Shown here piece by piece: positions 1 to 6,044 of a stretch of 6,044 nucleotides of DNA. The position numbers and the translations under genes are program-made. Numbering within the stretch: the stretch's first letter is position 1; every line of letters begins with the position of its first letter. The stretch is from an uncultured Planctomycetota bacterium (GTDB taxonomy: Bacteria > Planctomycetota > UBA1135 > GCA-002686595), in the NCBI GenBank assembly GCA_903829565.1, contig CAIKQM010000292.1:1-6044 (forward strand), in the 5' to 3' direction. The notes beneath the pieces were generated by a model that saw nothing but the letters and a program-made list of their open reading frames with translations, was not told the origin of the DNA and did not search any database.

Positions 1-1
1 C

Positions 2-289
2 GCCGCCGCCACCGGTGCCACGCGCGCGGTGGTCGATGCAGGCTGGCGCCCGCACGGCGAACAAGTCGGTCAAACGGGCAAGACAGTCGCGCCGCAGCTC
101 TACATCGCGGTCGGCATCTCGGGCGCGATCCAGCACTTGGCCGGCATGCGCACCTCGAAGGTGATCGTCGCCATCAACAAGGATGCCGAGGCGCCCATCT
201 TCAAGGTGGCGGACTATGGCATCGTCGGCGATGCCTTCGAAGTCGTACCGGCTTTGACGAAGGCGATCGCAGCCGCCAAGCAAAGCTAG
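2..289 (+). CDS. etfA: Electron transfer flavoprotein alpha subunit, C-terminal part (5' end outside window)
   Basis: The reading frame is open from base 2 to a TAG at 287-289 and gives the last 95 residues of a protein that normally has about 310-325. ETF alpha pairs with ETF beta, holds FAD and passes electrons from acyl-CoA dehydrogenases and similar flavoenzymes to ETF:quinone oxidoreductase. The visible part is the FAD-binding C-terminal domain. It contains VGQTGKTVAP, the family signature LYIAVGISGAIQHLAGM followed by VIVAIN, and the stretch NKDAEAPIFKVADYGIVGD, all highly typical of EtfA. An internal GTG at 29 is not the start, because homology continues upstream of it (GATRAVVDAG). 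etfB would be expected just upstream, outside the window. The downstream glycosyltransferase starts only 10 bases after the stop, so readthrough transcription is likely even though the functions look unrelated. Confidence 0.96.
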   Translation, partial: AAATGATRAVVDAGWRPHGEQVGQTGKTVAPQLYIAVGISGAIQHLAGMRTSKVIVAINKDAEAPIFKVADYGIVGDAFEVVPALTKAIAAAKQS

Positions 290-299
290 ACTCACGCGC

Positions 300-2528
300 G
301 TGGCGTTGTCCCCGCGGCGTGGTTTGGCAGCAGTGCTAGCGCTCGGCGCGCTGGCACAGATCGGCATGTGGGCAGCCAGTGCCGGCGATCCGCTGGCTTT
401 GGCCCCGATCAACGATGCCAAGGTGTATTGGGATTGGGGCGGGCGCATTGCTGACGGGCAGCTCGTCGACAGCGTGCCGTTCATGTCCGCGCCGCTGTAT
501 CCGTATGTGGTCGGACTCGTGCGCTCACTCGGCGGTGGCTTGAGTGCGTTGTACTTGGTGCAGATGGCCTTGCATGTGCTGACCGCGTGGCTGGTGGCAC
601 GCGTGGCGCGACGGCATGTGGGCGAGTGGGGCGCTGTGCTGGCGGCAGGGCTGTACTTGGTGCTGCGCGATCCGGCTTACATGACAACGCGCGTACTGAA
701 CTCCACGGTGCAGCTGTGCACGATCGCGTGGTTGTGGGACGCGACATGGTGCGCGGTGGAAGCACGCACACGGCGCGCTTTGGTTTGGTGCGGCGTAGCC
801 AGCGGAGTGGCTGTGTTGGCGAACCCCACCTTGGTGCCGGTGTTGGTGGTGTTGCCCGTGTGGCTTGGTTGGCGCACAGGTGCGTGGCGTGCAGCTGCGG
901 CTGCAGGCTTGATGGGCGTGGCCTGCTTGGTGCCGTCGGTCGTCCACAACGCGCTCGCATGTGGCGAGTTCATTCCGTTGAGCGCTCAGTCGGGCCTTGG
1001 ACTGCATCACGGCAATCAACCAGGTGCCACGGGCATCTACCAAGCGGCTGCTGGAGTCTCGACCGATCGTGAGCGCCAGACCTTGATGGCACGCGAGGCC
1101 GTGCGCGACCAGACGGATGGCACATGGAGCGCAACAGACAAGGTCTACCGTCAAATGGCCTTGACGTACCTCACAGAGGACCTCGGACGCACGGTGCTGC
1201 TCGAAGCACGCAAGCTATGGTGGTTCGTGGGTGGGCAGGTCTACGGTGATGTGTACACACCAAGCCTCGAGCGCGAAGACGGTCGCCATGCGTTGCTGTG
1301 GCTCGCGCCGCTGCCGTTGGCGTGGCTGACTGTGCCGGCCTTGTTGGTGGCACTCTTGGTGCTGGTGACGCGACCGCGCGTGCTGCTGCCCGAGTGGTTG
1401 CTGTTCGCAGCTACGGTCGCGGTGGTGATGGTGTTCTGGTACTCACCGCGCTATCGCTTGCCGATCGCGCCATTCGCAGCTGTCGCGGCAGCTTGGTGCG
1501 TCGTGCGCTTGCTGGATCGGGCTACGCCCGTTGTGCTGCGCGGAACGATCGGGTTGGCTGTCGTGGCCTCGCTTGTGGCAAGCGCCGAGCTGCGTGCCAG
1601 TGGCGCGGATGCAGCAACAGCCTTCCGCGCGACCTACCTGTACAACTCGGGCGTTGCCTACGCGCAACTCGAGCGCTGGGACGAAGCCTTGCGCGAGTTC
1701 GAGCGCGCGAGCGCTGCCGGTTCGCGCGAGTCAGTGGGCGCACAAGCCGAAATGCTGCGGCGATTGGGGCGCACAGCGGATGCGGTGGCGCGCGCTCAAG
1801 CAGCCGTGGAGCAAGCACCCAAGAATCTCAACGCGCGCCGCAGCTTGGCTGTCGCCTTGGCGCAAGCAGGACGCTTGAGCGAAGCAGCTATGGTGTTCGA
1901 GCAAGTGCTCGCTGCCGATGCTACGGATGTGGAGTCGCTGACCGGACTGGGGCATGTGCGCATGCAGTCGCAGGATCCCGCTGCAGCTGTGCCGTTGTAC
2001 GAGCGTGCGTTGCAACTGCAGCCGGCGGAGGCACAGACGCAGCTGGCTCTGGGCCGTGCCTTGGCGGCCCTTGGCAATGCGACGGCCGCCCAAGCAGCGT
2101 TCGAGCGCGCTCTCGCGTTGGATGCGCGCACAGCACCTGCGCACACGGCGTTGGCAGAGCTGGCACTTGCTCGCGGTGATGTGGCGACTGCGTTGGTGCA
2201 CTTGCGCGCTGCGTGGGAAGCACGGCCCGCAGTGGATGAGGCCTTGACCTTGGCGTGGTGGTTGGTGGTAGCGCCTGAGGTGAGCACACACGATGCGGAG
2301 CTCGCGTTGCGCGTGTTGCAAGCGCATGACGCAACACAGAAGGCCGACCCGCGCTACTTGGATGTACGCGCAGCGGCACTGGCACGCCGCGGCAGCTGGA
2401 ACGAAGCGCAACAGACGATTGCAAAAGCCTTGGAGCGCGCACGCGCACTGCAGTTGAACCAAGCGTTGCCCGACCTTGAAGCTCGTGCGGCCTTGTACGC
2501 ACGGCAACAACCGTACACGCTGCCTTAG
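300..2528 (+). CDS. Polytopic GT-C type glycosyltransferase (GT39/ArnT-like) fused to C-terminal TPR domain
   Basis: 742 residues in two parts. Residues 1-430 form about 11 hydrophobic segments by eye (roughly 8-27, 84-105, 108-124, 136-155, 160-176, 178-190, 196-215, 330-355, 362-380, 386-405, 411-430). They carry marks of GT-C lipid-linked sugar transferases: an early acidic motif INDAKVYWDW (Asp39) after the first membrane segment, APLYPY at 64-69, a large loop at 216-329 with HNALACGEFIPLS and GN, and YSPRYRLPIAPF at 381-392. Such enzymes move a sugar from a polyprenyl-phosphate carrier to a lipid or protein on the outer face of the membrane. Residues about 445-740 are tandem TPR helices (FERA, YERALQLQPAEA, FERALALD). 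They end in a DPRYLDVRAAALARRGSWNEA block and a final LYARQQPY, a known way for TPR proteins to end. With 11 segments the TPRs would be periplasmic, with 10 or 12 cytoplasmic. GTG 300 is the first possible ATG/GTG/TTG start after an in-frame stop at 255-257. ATG 366 is possible but would cut the first membrane helix. TTG leucine codons appear frequent. Donor and acceptor cannot be told. Confidence 0.85.
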   Translation: MALSPRRGLAAVLALGALAQIGMWAASAGDPLALAPINDAKVYWDWGGRIADGQLVDSVPFMSAPLYPYVVGLVRSLGGGLSALYLVQMALHVLTAWLVARVARRHVGEWGAVLAAGLYLVLRDPAYMTTRVLNSTVQLCTIAWLWDATWCAVEARTRRALVWCGVASGVAVLANPTLVPVLVVLPVWLGWRTGAWRAAAAAGLMGVACLVPSVVHNALACGEFIPLSAQSGLGLHHGNQPGATGIYQAAAGVSTDRERQTLMAREAVRDQTDGTWSATDKVYRQMALTYLTEDLGRTVLLEARKLWWFVGGQVYGDVYTPSLEREDGRHALLWLAPLPLAWLTVPALLVALLVLVTRPRVLLPEWLLFAATVAVVMVFWYSPRYRLPIAPFAAVAAAWCVVRLLDRATPVVLRGTIGLAVVASLVASAELRASGADAATAFRATYLYNSGVAYAQLERWDEALREFERASAAGSRESVGAQAEMLRRLGRTADAVARAQAAVEQAPKNLNARRSLAVALAQAGRLSEAAMVFEQVLAADATDVESLTGLGHVRMQSQDPAAAVPLYERALQLQPAEAQTQLALGRALAALGNATAAQAAFERALALDARTAPAHTALAELALARGDVATALVHLRAAWEARPAVDEALTLAWWLVVAPEVSTHDAELALRVLQAHDATQKADPRYLDVRAAALARRGSWNEAQQTIAKALERARALQLNQALPDLEARAALYARQQPYTLP

Positions 2529-2534
2529 CCCGCC

Positions 2535-2849
2535 ATGAGCCGCACACCCCTGACCACGACCGAGCTGGAGCAACTGCTGCGCGAGTTGCCACACTGGACG
2601 CACCACGAGCAAACCCTGCGGCGTGAGCTGCGCTTTCGCGACTTTGCTGCGGCCTTCGCTTTCATGACGCGCGTCGCCGCCGAGGCGGAAGCTCTAGATC
2701 ATCACCCCGATTGGTCGAATAGTTGGAACCGCGTATCGATTGCCCTGACCACGCATAGTGCGCGTTGCTTGACCGCACTGGATGCCGAACTCGCGCGACG
2801 CATCGAACACCTCGCCCTCACGACCCCCGAGCTCCTTCCCCACACATGA
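2535..2849 (+). CDS. phhB: Pterin-4a-carbinolamine dehydratase (PCD/DCoH family)
   Basis: 104 residues, the usual length for this family (Pterin_4a, COG2154). The enzyme dehydrates 4a-hydroxytetrahydrobiopterin to the quinonoid dihydropterin, recycling the cofactor used by phenylalanine hydroxylase. The core motif is present: ALDHHPDWSNSWNRV, then LTTHSARCLTALDAELA. His56, His57, His74 and Asp83 match the conserved active-site histidines and aspartate, so the protein should be active. The ATG at 2535 lies 6 bases after the glycosyltransferase stop, and the TGA overlaps the next gene's ATG, so it is translated within a packed operon. No Shine-Dalgarno motif precedes it. No phenylalanine hydroxylase is in the window, so the real pterin substrate is open. 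Family members have also been proposed to act in molybdopterin metabolism, and an xdhC gene lies nearby. Confidence 0.93.
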   Translation: MSRTPLTTTELEQLLRELPHWTHHEQTLRRELRFRDFAAAFAFMTRVAAEAEALDHHPDWSNSWNRVSIALTTHSARCLTALDAELARRIEHLALTTPELLPHT

Positions 2850-3526
2850 AGCCCGAAGACCAACTCGACCCCATCGAAGCACGCGTGTTAGGCGTCCTCG
2901 CCGAGAAGGAGATGACCACACCGGACTCGTATCCGCTGTCGCTCAATTCCACGACGGTGGGTTGCAACCAGAAGAGTAACCGCGATCCGGTGACGGAGCT
3001 GCTGGACGGTGAAGTGAACCAAGCGCTCTCGAAGCTGATCATCAAAGGCTATGTCGGCGCTGTGACCACCGCGGGTAGCCGCGTGGAGAAGTTCCGTCAC
3101 AACATGCGCGAGCGCTTGTCGCTCAACGCACAGGAAGCGGCGGTGCTGACTGAGCTGCTGTTGCGCGGCCCGCAACAGCCGGGCGAGATGCGTGCGCGGG
3201 CCTCGCGCATGACCGAAGTGGCCACCATGGACAACTTGATGGCGGTGCTGCGCAGCTTGGAGAGCAAAGGGCTCACGCAACGCCATGAACCGCCGCTGGG
3301 CTCGCGGGCCGAGTACTGGTCGCAGCGCTTGGCCCCCGGCGCGCATCCTGTGCCTACACGAGAAGCCACGCTGCATGCGTCCCCCACAGTGGTGCCGCAG
3401 GCGACACCCACGGCTGGCGCGCCCGACCCGCTGACGCGCATCACGCAACTGGAGACACGCGTGCAGCAGCTGGAAACGCAGCTGCGCGCCCTCGCCACAC
3501 GCTTAGGCGAGTCGCTCGAGAGCTAA
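2846..3526 (+). CDS. yceH: YceH/DUF480 family winged-helix protein (UPF0502)
   Basis: 226 residues, close to E. coli YceH (about 215). Strong family motifs are LDPIEARVLGVLAEKEMTTP (8-27), DSYPLSLNSTTVGCNQKSNR (27-46), DPVTELLDGEVNQAL, and later ELLLRGPQQPGEMRARASRM (103-122). From memory these match YceH nearly position for position. The family folds as paired winged-helix domains and is thought to be regulatory or nucleic-acid binding, but no firm biochemical role is known to me. Residues about 164-195 are a Pro/Ala/Thr-rich linker. Residues about 196-222 (LTRITQLETRVQQLETQLRA) form a short coiled coil, as in E. coli, probably for oligomerisation. I chose the ATG at 2846 because homology begins there and it forms an ATGA overlap with phhB, suggesting translational coupling. 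The frame extends upstream to 2765, but that part lies inside phhB and looks unlike the family. The 3' end overlaps convergent xdhC by 24 bp. Confidence 0.93.
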   Translation: MKPEDQLDPIEARVLGVLAEKEMTTPDSYPLSLNSTTVGCNQKSNRDPVTELLDGEVNQALSKLIIKGYVGAVTTAGSRVEKFRHNMRERLSLNAQEAAVLTELLLRGPQQPGEMRARASRMTEVATMDNLMAVLRSLESKGLTQRHEPPLGSRAEYWSQRLAPGAHPVPTREATLHASPTVVPQATPTAGAPDPLTRITQLETRVQQLETQLRALATRLGESLES

Positions 3527-4306
3527 CACATCCGACAACTCGGCGGCCACCGACAGAGCGATGGCATTGGGCTCTTTGGAGTGCTTTGTCAAGCCAATCG
3601 GACAACGCACGCGCGCCAACTGGGCCTCGCTGAAGCCACGCGCCAACAAACGCGCGCGGAACTTGCTCCACTTGCGTTCGCTGCCAATCAACCCGAGGTA
3701 GCGGAAGTCGCGCGTGAGTGCGCGCGCGAGCACATCGAGATCGAGAGCGTGCGAGTGCGTCATCACCAGCACCAAGCTGTCGCCAGGCAAGTGCTCCAGC
3801 TCGGCCTCCGGCGCATCCACGAGCAACAGCTTCCACGGCTTGTGGGCCGGCGGCACGGGCACGAGCTCGGCCGCATTGCGCGGATCGATCAAGGTCACCT
3901 CGGCTCCTAACCATGGCGCCAGTCCGGCCAACGCTTGGGCCACATGCCCCGCACCAAAGATGACCACCTGCGGCGTGCGCCACGGATAGGCTTCGATGTG
4001 CAGCGTCACCTTGCCACCGCAGCACTGACCCGCAGCGTCCGACAAAGGCACTTCGAGGGCCTCCACCGCCACTCCTCGCGCCAACTGCGACATCGCGTGC
4101 TCGCACGCCAACTGTTCGAGCTTGCCACCGCCGATGGTGCCGTGCACCGGCCGCCCCTCGGCCACCACCATGCGCGCCCCTGGCTCGCGCGGACCCGACC
4201 CGACCAAGCGCGTCACCACGACCAAGGCACACGGCGTGCGCGCATCGCGCAAGCGCGCCAAGGCCTCGATCCAATCGCGCGGGCGGTCTTCGGCGGGCTG
4301 CGTCAT
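3503..4306 (-). CDS. xdhC: XdhC family molybdenum hydroxylase maturation protein
   Basis: 267 residues, the normal size for XdhC. XdhC binds molybdenum cofactor, helps its sulfuration and hands it to xanthine dehydrogenase; it is a chaperone, not a subunit of the enzyme. The N-terminal XdhC/CoxI domain shows VGSGPREPGARMVV (35-48), GTIGGGKLEQLA (56-67) and AGQCCGGKVTLHIE (92-105) with the conserved Cys95-Cys96 pair. The C-terminal Rossmann domain shows VVIFGAGHVAQAL (114-126), VLVMTHSHALDLDVL (179-193), YLGLIGSERKWSKFRARLL (203-221), RCPIGL (234-239) and KEPNAIALSVAAEL. Stop is TAA (plus-strand tta at 3503-3505) and start is ATG (cat at 4304-4306). No Shine-Dalgarno motif is seen. The last 8 codons, including the stop, lie opposite the yceH 3' end. 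No xdhA or xdhB subunit is in the window, so the client enzyme is unknown; a CoxI-type role with another molybdenum hydroxylase is possible. It is transcribed divergently from the monooxygenase gene. Confidence 0.94.
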   Translation of the reverse strand: MTQPAEDRPRDWIEALARLRDARTPCALVVVTRLVGSGPREPGARMVVAEGRPVHGTIGGGKLEQLACEHAMSQLARGVAVEALEVPLSDAAGQCCGGKVTLHIEAYPWRTPQVVIFGAGHVAQALAGLAPWLGAEVTLIDPRNAAELVPVPPAHKPWKLLLVDAPEAELEHLPGDSLVLVMTHSHALDLDVLARALTRDFRYLGLIGSERKWSKFRARLLARGFSEAQLARVRCPIGLTKHSKEPNAIALSVAAELSDVLALERLA

Positions 4307-4364
4307 AGAGGATGCATGAGGATAGCGCGTCTAGGCGTGCCTCGGATGCGTATCCTCATGCGCC
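4307..4364. promoter_or_regulatory. Divergent intergenic region (xdhC / aromatic-CoA monooxygenase) with a perfect 11-bp inverted repeat
   Basis: These 58 bases are the only spacer in the window longer than 10 bases and must hold the start signals for both divergent genes, unless promoters lie inside the coding regions. GCATGAGGATA at 4314-4324 is repeated exactly as its reverse complement TATCCTCATGC at 4351-4361, with a 26-base spacer. The arms stop 7 bases from the xdhC start codon and 3 bases from the monooxygenase start codon. GAGGAT also occurs directly at 4308-4313 and 4318-4323, ten bases apart, about one helical turn. A near-perfect palindrome GGATGCGTATCC lies at 4344-4355. This could be an operator for a dimeric regulator controlling both genes, or a hairpin in either leader RNA. 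I see no convincing -10/-35 pair. The repeat is seen directly; the regulatory role is inferred. Confidence 0.5.
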
Positions 4365-6044
4365 ATGAAGATCGCGTGCTTAGGCGGTGGCCCGGCGGGC
4401 CTGTACTTCGCCATCCTGATGAAGAAGGCCTTCCCCACGGCGGAAGTCGTGGTGCATGAGCGCAATCGCGCCGAGGACACCTTTGGCTTTGGCGTGGTCT
4501 TCTCGGATGAGACGCTGGGCAACTTTGAACTCGCCGACGAGCCGACCTATCGCGAGATCCGCCAGCTGTTCCGCTACTGGGGCGACATTGAGACGCACCT
4601 GGGCGATGCCGTCGTGCGCTCGACGGGCCACGGGTTCTGCGGCATGTCGCGCAAGAAGTTGCTGCAAGTCTTCCATCGCCGTGCGCTCGAGCTGGGCGTG
4701 GACCTGCGCTTCGAGAGCGAGGTGCACGATGAGAGCCAGATCAACGCTGACTTGATCGTCGTGTCGGATGGCATCAACAGCGCTTTGCGCACCAAGCATG
4801 CAGCGCACTTCCAGCCGAGTCTGGATTGGCGCAAGTGCAAGTTCACTTGGCTAGGCACCACGCTGCCCATGGATGCGTTCACCTTCTGGTTCGAACGCAC
4901 CGAACATGGCGTCTTCCAAGTGCATGCGTATCCCTTTGAAGAGGGCTTGGGCACATTCATTGTGGAGTGCACAGAGGACACTTGGCGGAAGGCTGGCCTC
5001 GATCAAGCCGACGAGGCTGCGACTCTGGCGTTCTGCGAGCGCATCTTTGCGCACAAGCTGCGCGGCCATCGCTTGGTGGCCAATCGCTCGATCTGGCGCA
5101 CCTTCCCGACAGTGCGTTGCGGCACATGGGTCAAGGATCACATGGTGCTGATCGGAGACGCGGCACACACGGCGCACTTCTCGATCGGCTCAGGCACCAA
5201 GCTCGCGATGGAAGATGCGATCGCGCTGTGCGAGGCCTTTGTACGTCATGGTTGCGAGGATGTGCCCCGGACGCTGCGCGCCTATGAAGAGGCGCGCAAG
5301 GTGGACGTGCTCAAGCTGCAGAAGGCTGCACAAACGAGTCTCGAGTGGTTCGAGAACTCGGAACGCTACATGGATCAGGATCCGGTCGAGTTCACCTTCA
5401 ACCTGATGACGCGCAGCAAGCGCATCACCTACGAGAACTTGAAGAAGCGCGATCCCGAGCTGGTGCGGCGGGCCACGGCGCATTACGCGCTGAGCCGCGG
5501 CGGTGCACGCGTAGCCGCGACCGAAGTGCCAGCATTCGTGTCGTACCAGCTGCGTGACATGCACTTGGCGAATCGCATCGTCGTGTCCCCCATGTGCCAA
5601 TACAGCGCCGTCGACGGGCTGCCGGATGATTGGCACTTGGTGCATTTGGGTTCGCGCGCCGTGGGCGGTGCCGGCCTGGTGATCACAGAGGCGACCTCGG
5701 CCTCGCCCGATGGCCGCATTACCCCTGGTTGCACGGGCATCTGGACCGAGGCACAGGCCGCGGCGTGGGCGCGCGTGGTGCGCTTTGTGCATGCGCATTC
5801 GGGTTCGAAGATTGCGCTGCAGCTGGGGCACGCGGGCCGCAAGGCATCGTGCTCGGTGCCTTGGGAGGGCGATGCGCCGCTGACGGACGCGCGCGCGTGG
5901 CCGACCATCGGGCCCTCGGCCGAACCGTTTAAAGCCGGCTGGCACACGCCCAAGGCGATGACGCGTGCCGACATGGACCGCTTACGCGCAGACTTTGTCG
6001 CCGCCACACAGAGAGCCGAGCAAGCAGGTTTTGATGCGCTGGAG
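4365..6044 (+). CDS. Fused FAD monooxygenase / Old Yellow Enzyme: anthraniloyl-CoA monooxygenase / salicylyl-CoA 5-hydroxylase type (3' end outside window)
   Basis: An open frame of 560 codons running off the window; the full protein should be about 770 residues. The family couples a flavin hydroxylase to an Old Yellow Enzyme (OYE) reductase. In 2-aminobenzoyl-CoA monooxygenase/reductase the product is hydroxylated at C5 and then partly dearomatised; relatives are annotated as salicylyl-CoA 5-hydroxylase, yielding gentisyl-CoA. The N-terminal half has the dinucleotide motif CLGGGPAGLYFA (5-16), FGFGVVFSDETLGN (40-53), the DG motif VVSDGINSALR (132-142) and the FAD motif VLIGDAAHTAHFSIGSGTKL (261-280). 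The OYE half starts near 388 with MHLANRIVVSPMCQYS (399-414; Cys411 as in YqjM-class OYEs), GGAGLVITEAT (434-444) and LQLGHAGRKAS (486-496). The OYE catalytic His pair lies beyond the end. ATG 4365 starts exactly at the family's N-terminus (MKIACLGGG); nearby ATGs at 4346 and 4358 are out of frame. No Shine-Dalgarno is seen. The substrate (aminobenzoyl or salicylyl) cannot be decided from sequence. Confidence 0.93.
   Translation, partial: MKIACLGGGPAGLYFAILMKKAFPTAEVVVHERNRAEDTFGFGVVFSDETLGNFELADEPTYREIRQLFRYWGDIETHLGDAVVRSTGHGFCGMSRKKLLQVFHRRALELGVDLRFESEVHDESQINADLIVVSDGINSALRTKHAAHFQPSLDWRKCKFTWLGTTLPMDAFTFWFERTEHGVFQVHAYPFEEGLGTFIVECTEDTWRKAGLDQADEAATLAFCERIFAHKLRGHRLVANRSIWRTFPTVRCGTWVKDHMVLIGDAAHTAHFSIGSGTKLAMEDAIALCEAFVRHGCEDVPRTLRAYEEARKVDVLKLQKAAQTSLEWFENSERYMDQDPVEFTFNLMTRSKRITYENLKKRDPELVRRATAHYALSRGGARVAATEVPAFVSYQLRDMHLANRIVVSPMCQYSAVDGLPDDWHLVHLGSRAVGGAGLVITEATSASPDGRITPGCTGIWTEAQAAAWARVVRFVHAHSGSKIALQLGHAGRKASCSVPWEGDAPLTDARAWPTIGPSAEPFKAGWHTPKAMTRADMDRLRADFVAATQRAEQAGFDALE

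Noticed and set aside
1298..2179. 293-codon plus-strand open frame inside the glycosyltransferase gene.
   Set aside because: Cys/Arg/Gly-rich translation with no family motifs; a frame shadow of the TPR-coding region in GC-rich DNA.
1731..2612. 293-codon minus-strand open frame opposite the TPR region and phhB start.
   Set aside because: Its composition is rich in Cys, Arg and Gln with no recognisable domain, and it lies opposite two well-supported genes.
2765..2845. In-frame upstream extension of yceH (27 extra residues starting MLDRTGCRTRATH).
   Set aside because: It lies inside phhB in another frame, is Arg/Thr-rich and unlike the YceH family. Homology and the ATGA overlap both support the start at 2846.
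3500..3530. Possible bidirectional terminator at the convergent gene ends (GCTCGAGAGC).
   Set aside because: The arms are 4 bases with a 2-base loop and there is no T-run, so this is not a credible terminator.
3441..4274. 277-codon minus-strand frame overlapping xdhC in another frame.
   Set aside because: Gly/Ala/Arg-rich shadow; the xdhC frame carries all the conserved motifs.
5190..5945. 251-codon minus-strand open frame opposite the monooxygenase/OYE gene.
   Set aside because: The plus strand encodes a motif-rich conserved enzyme throughout; the antisense translation is His/Arg-rich and resembles nothing.
1..6044. CRISPR arrays, tRNA/rRNA genes, insertion sequences, attachment sites, long tandem repeats.
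   Set aside because: Reading through, I saw no regularly spaced repeats, no clover-leaf-like segments and no transposase motifs. The recurrent GAGCGCGC strings reflect repeated FERA-type TPR codons.

Overview
The window is a compact, GC-rich bacterial chromosomal segment with five complete or nearly complete genes and two genes cut by its edges. I see no RNA genes, insertion sequences, CRISPR arrays or phage genes. The organism is probably Gram-negative with aerobic CoA-thioester metabolism. A polytopic GT-C glycosyltransferase fused to TPRs, together with the absence of visible Shine-Dalgarno motifs at all five readable starts, would fit Planctomycetota. Myxococcota or Proteobacteria remain possible, so I make no firm taxonomic call.

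Layout, left to right. The C-terminal third of electron transfer flavoprotein alpha (etfA, +) ends at 289. Ten bases later a 742-residue membrane glycosyltransferase with a C-terminal TPR domain begins (300-2528, +). Six bases after it comes a pterin-4a-carbinolamine dehydratase (phhB-like, 2535-2849, +). This overlaps by 4 bp (ATGA) the start of a YceH/DUF480 protein (2846-3526, +). These four genes look like one co-directional, tightly packed unit. A convergent xdhC-type gene (3503-4306, -) overlaps the 3' end of yceH by 24 bp. A 58-bp divergent intergenic region (4307-4364) separates xdhC from a rightward gene (4365 to beyond 6044). That gene encodes a fused flavin monooxygenase / Old Yellow Enzyme of the anthraniloyl-CoA monooxygenase / salicylyl-CoA 5-hydroxylase type. 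The intergenic region holds a perfect 11-bp inverted repeat placed almost symmetrically between the two start codons.

Functional reading. The fused monooxygenase acts on aromatic CoA thioesters, and ETF accepts electrons from acyl-CoA dehydrogenases, so both ends of the window touch CoA-thioester catabolism. They are separate transcription units here, and the link is only an inference. XdhC serves molybdenum hydroxylases, but no molybdoenzyme subunit lies in the window. A pterin dehydratase close to xdhC is of some interest, because COG2154 proteins have been proposed to take part in molybdopterin metabolism as well as aromatic amino acid hydroxylation. Most of the window is ordinary conserved metabolism, and I found no convincing new multi-gene system. 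The best candidate for follow-up is the inverted repeat at 4314-4361.
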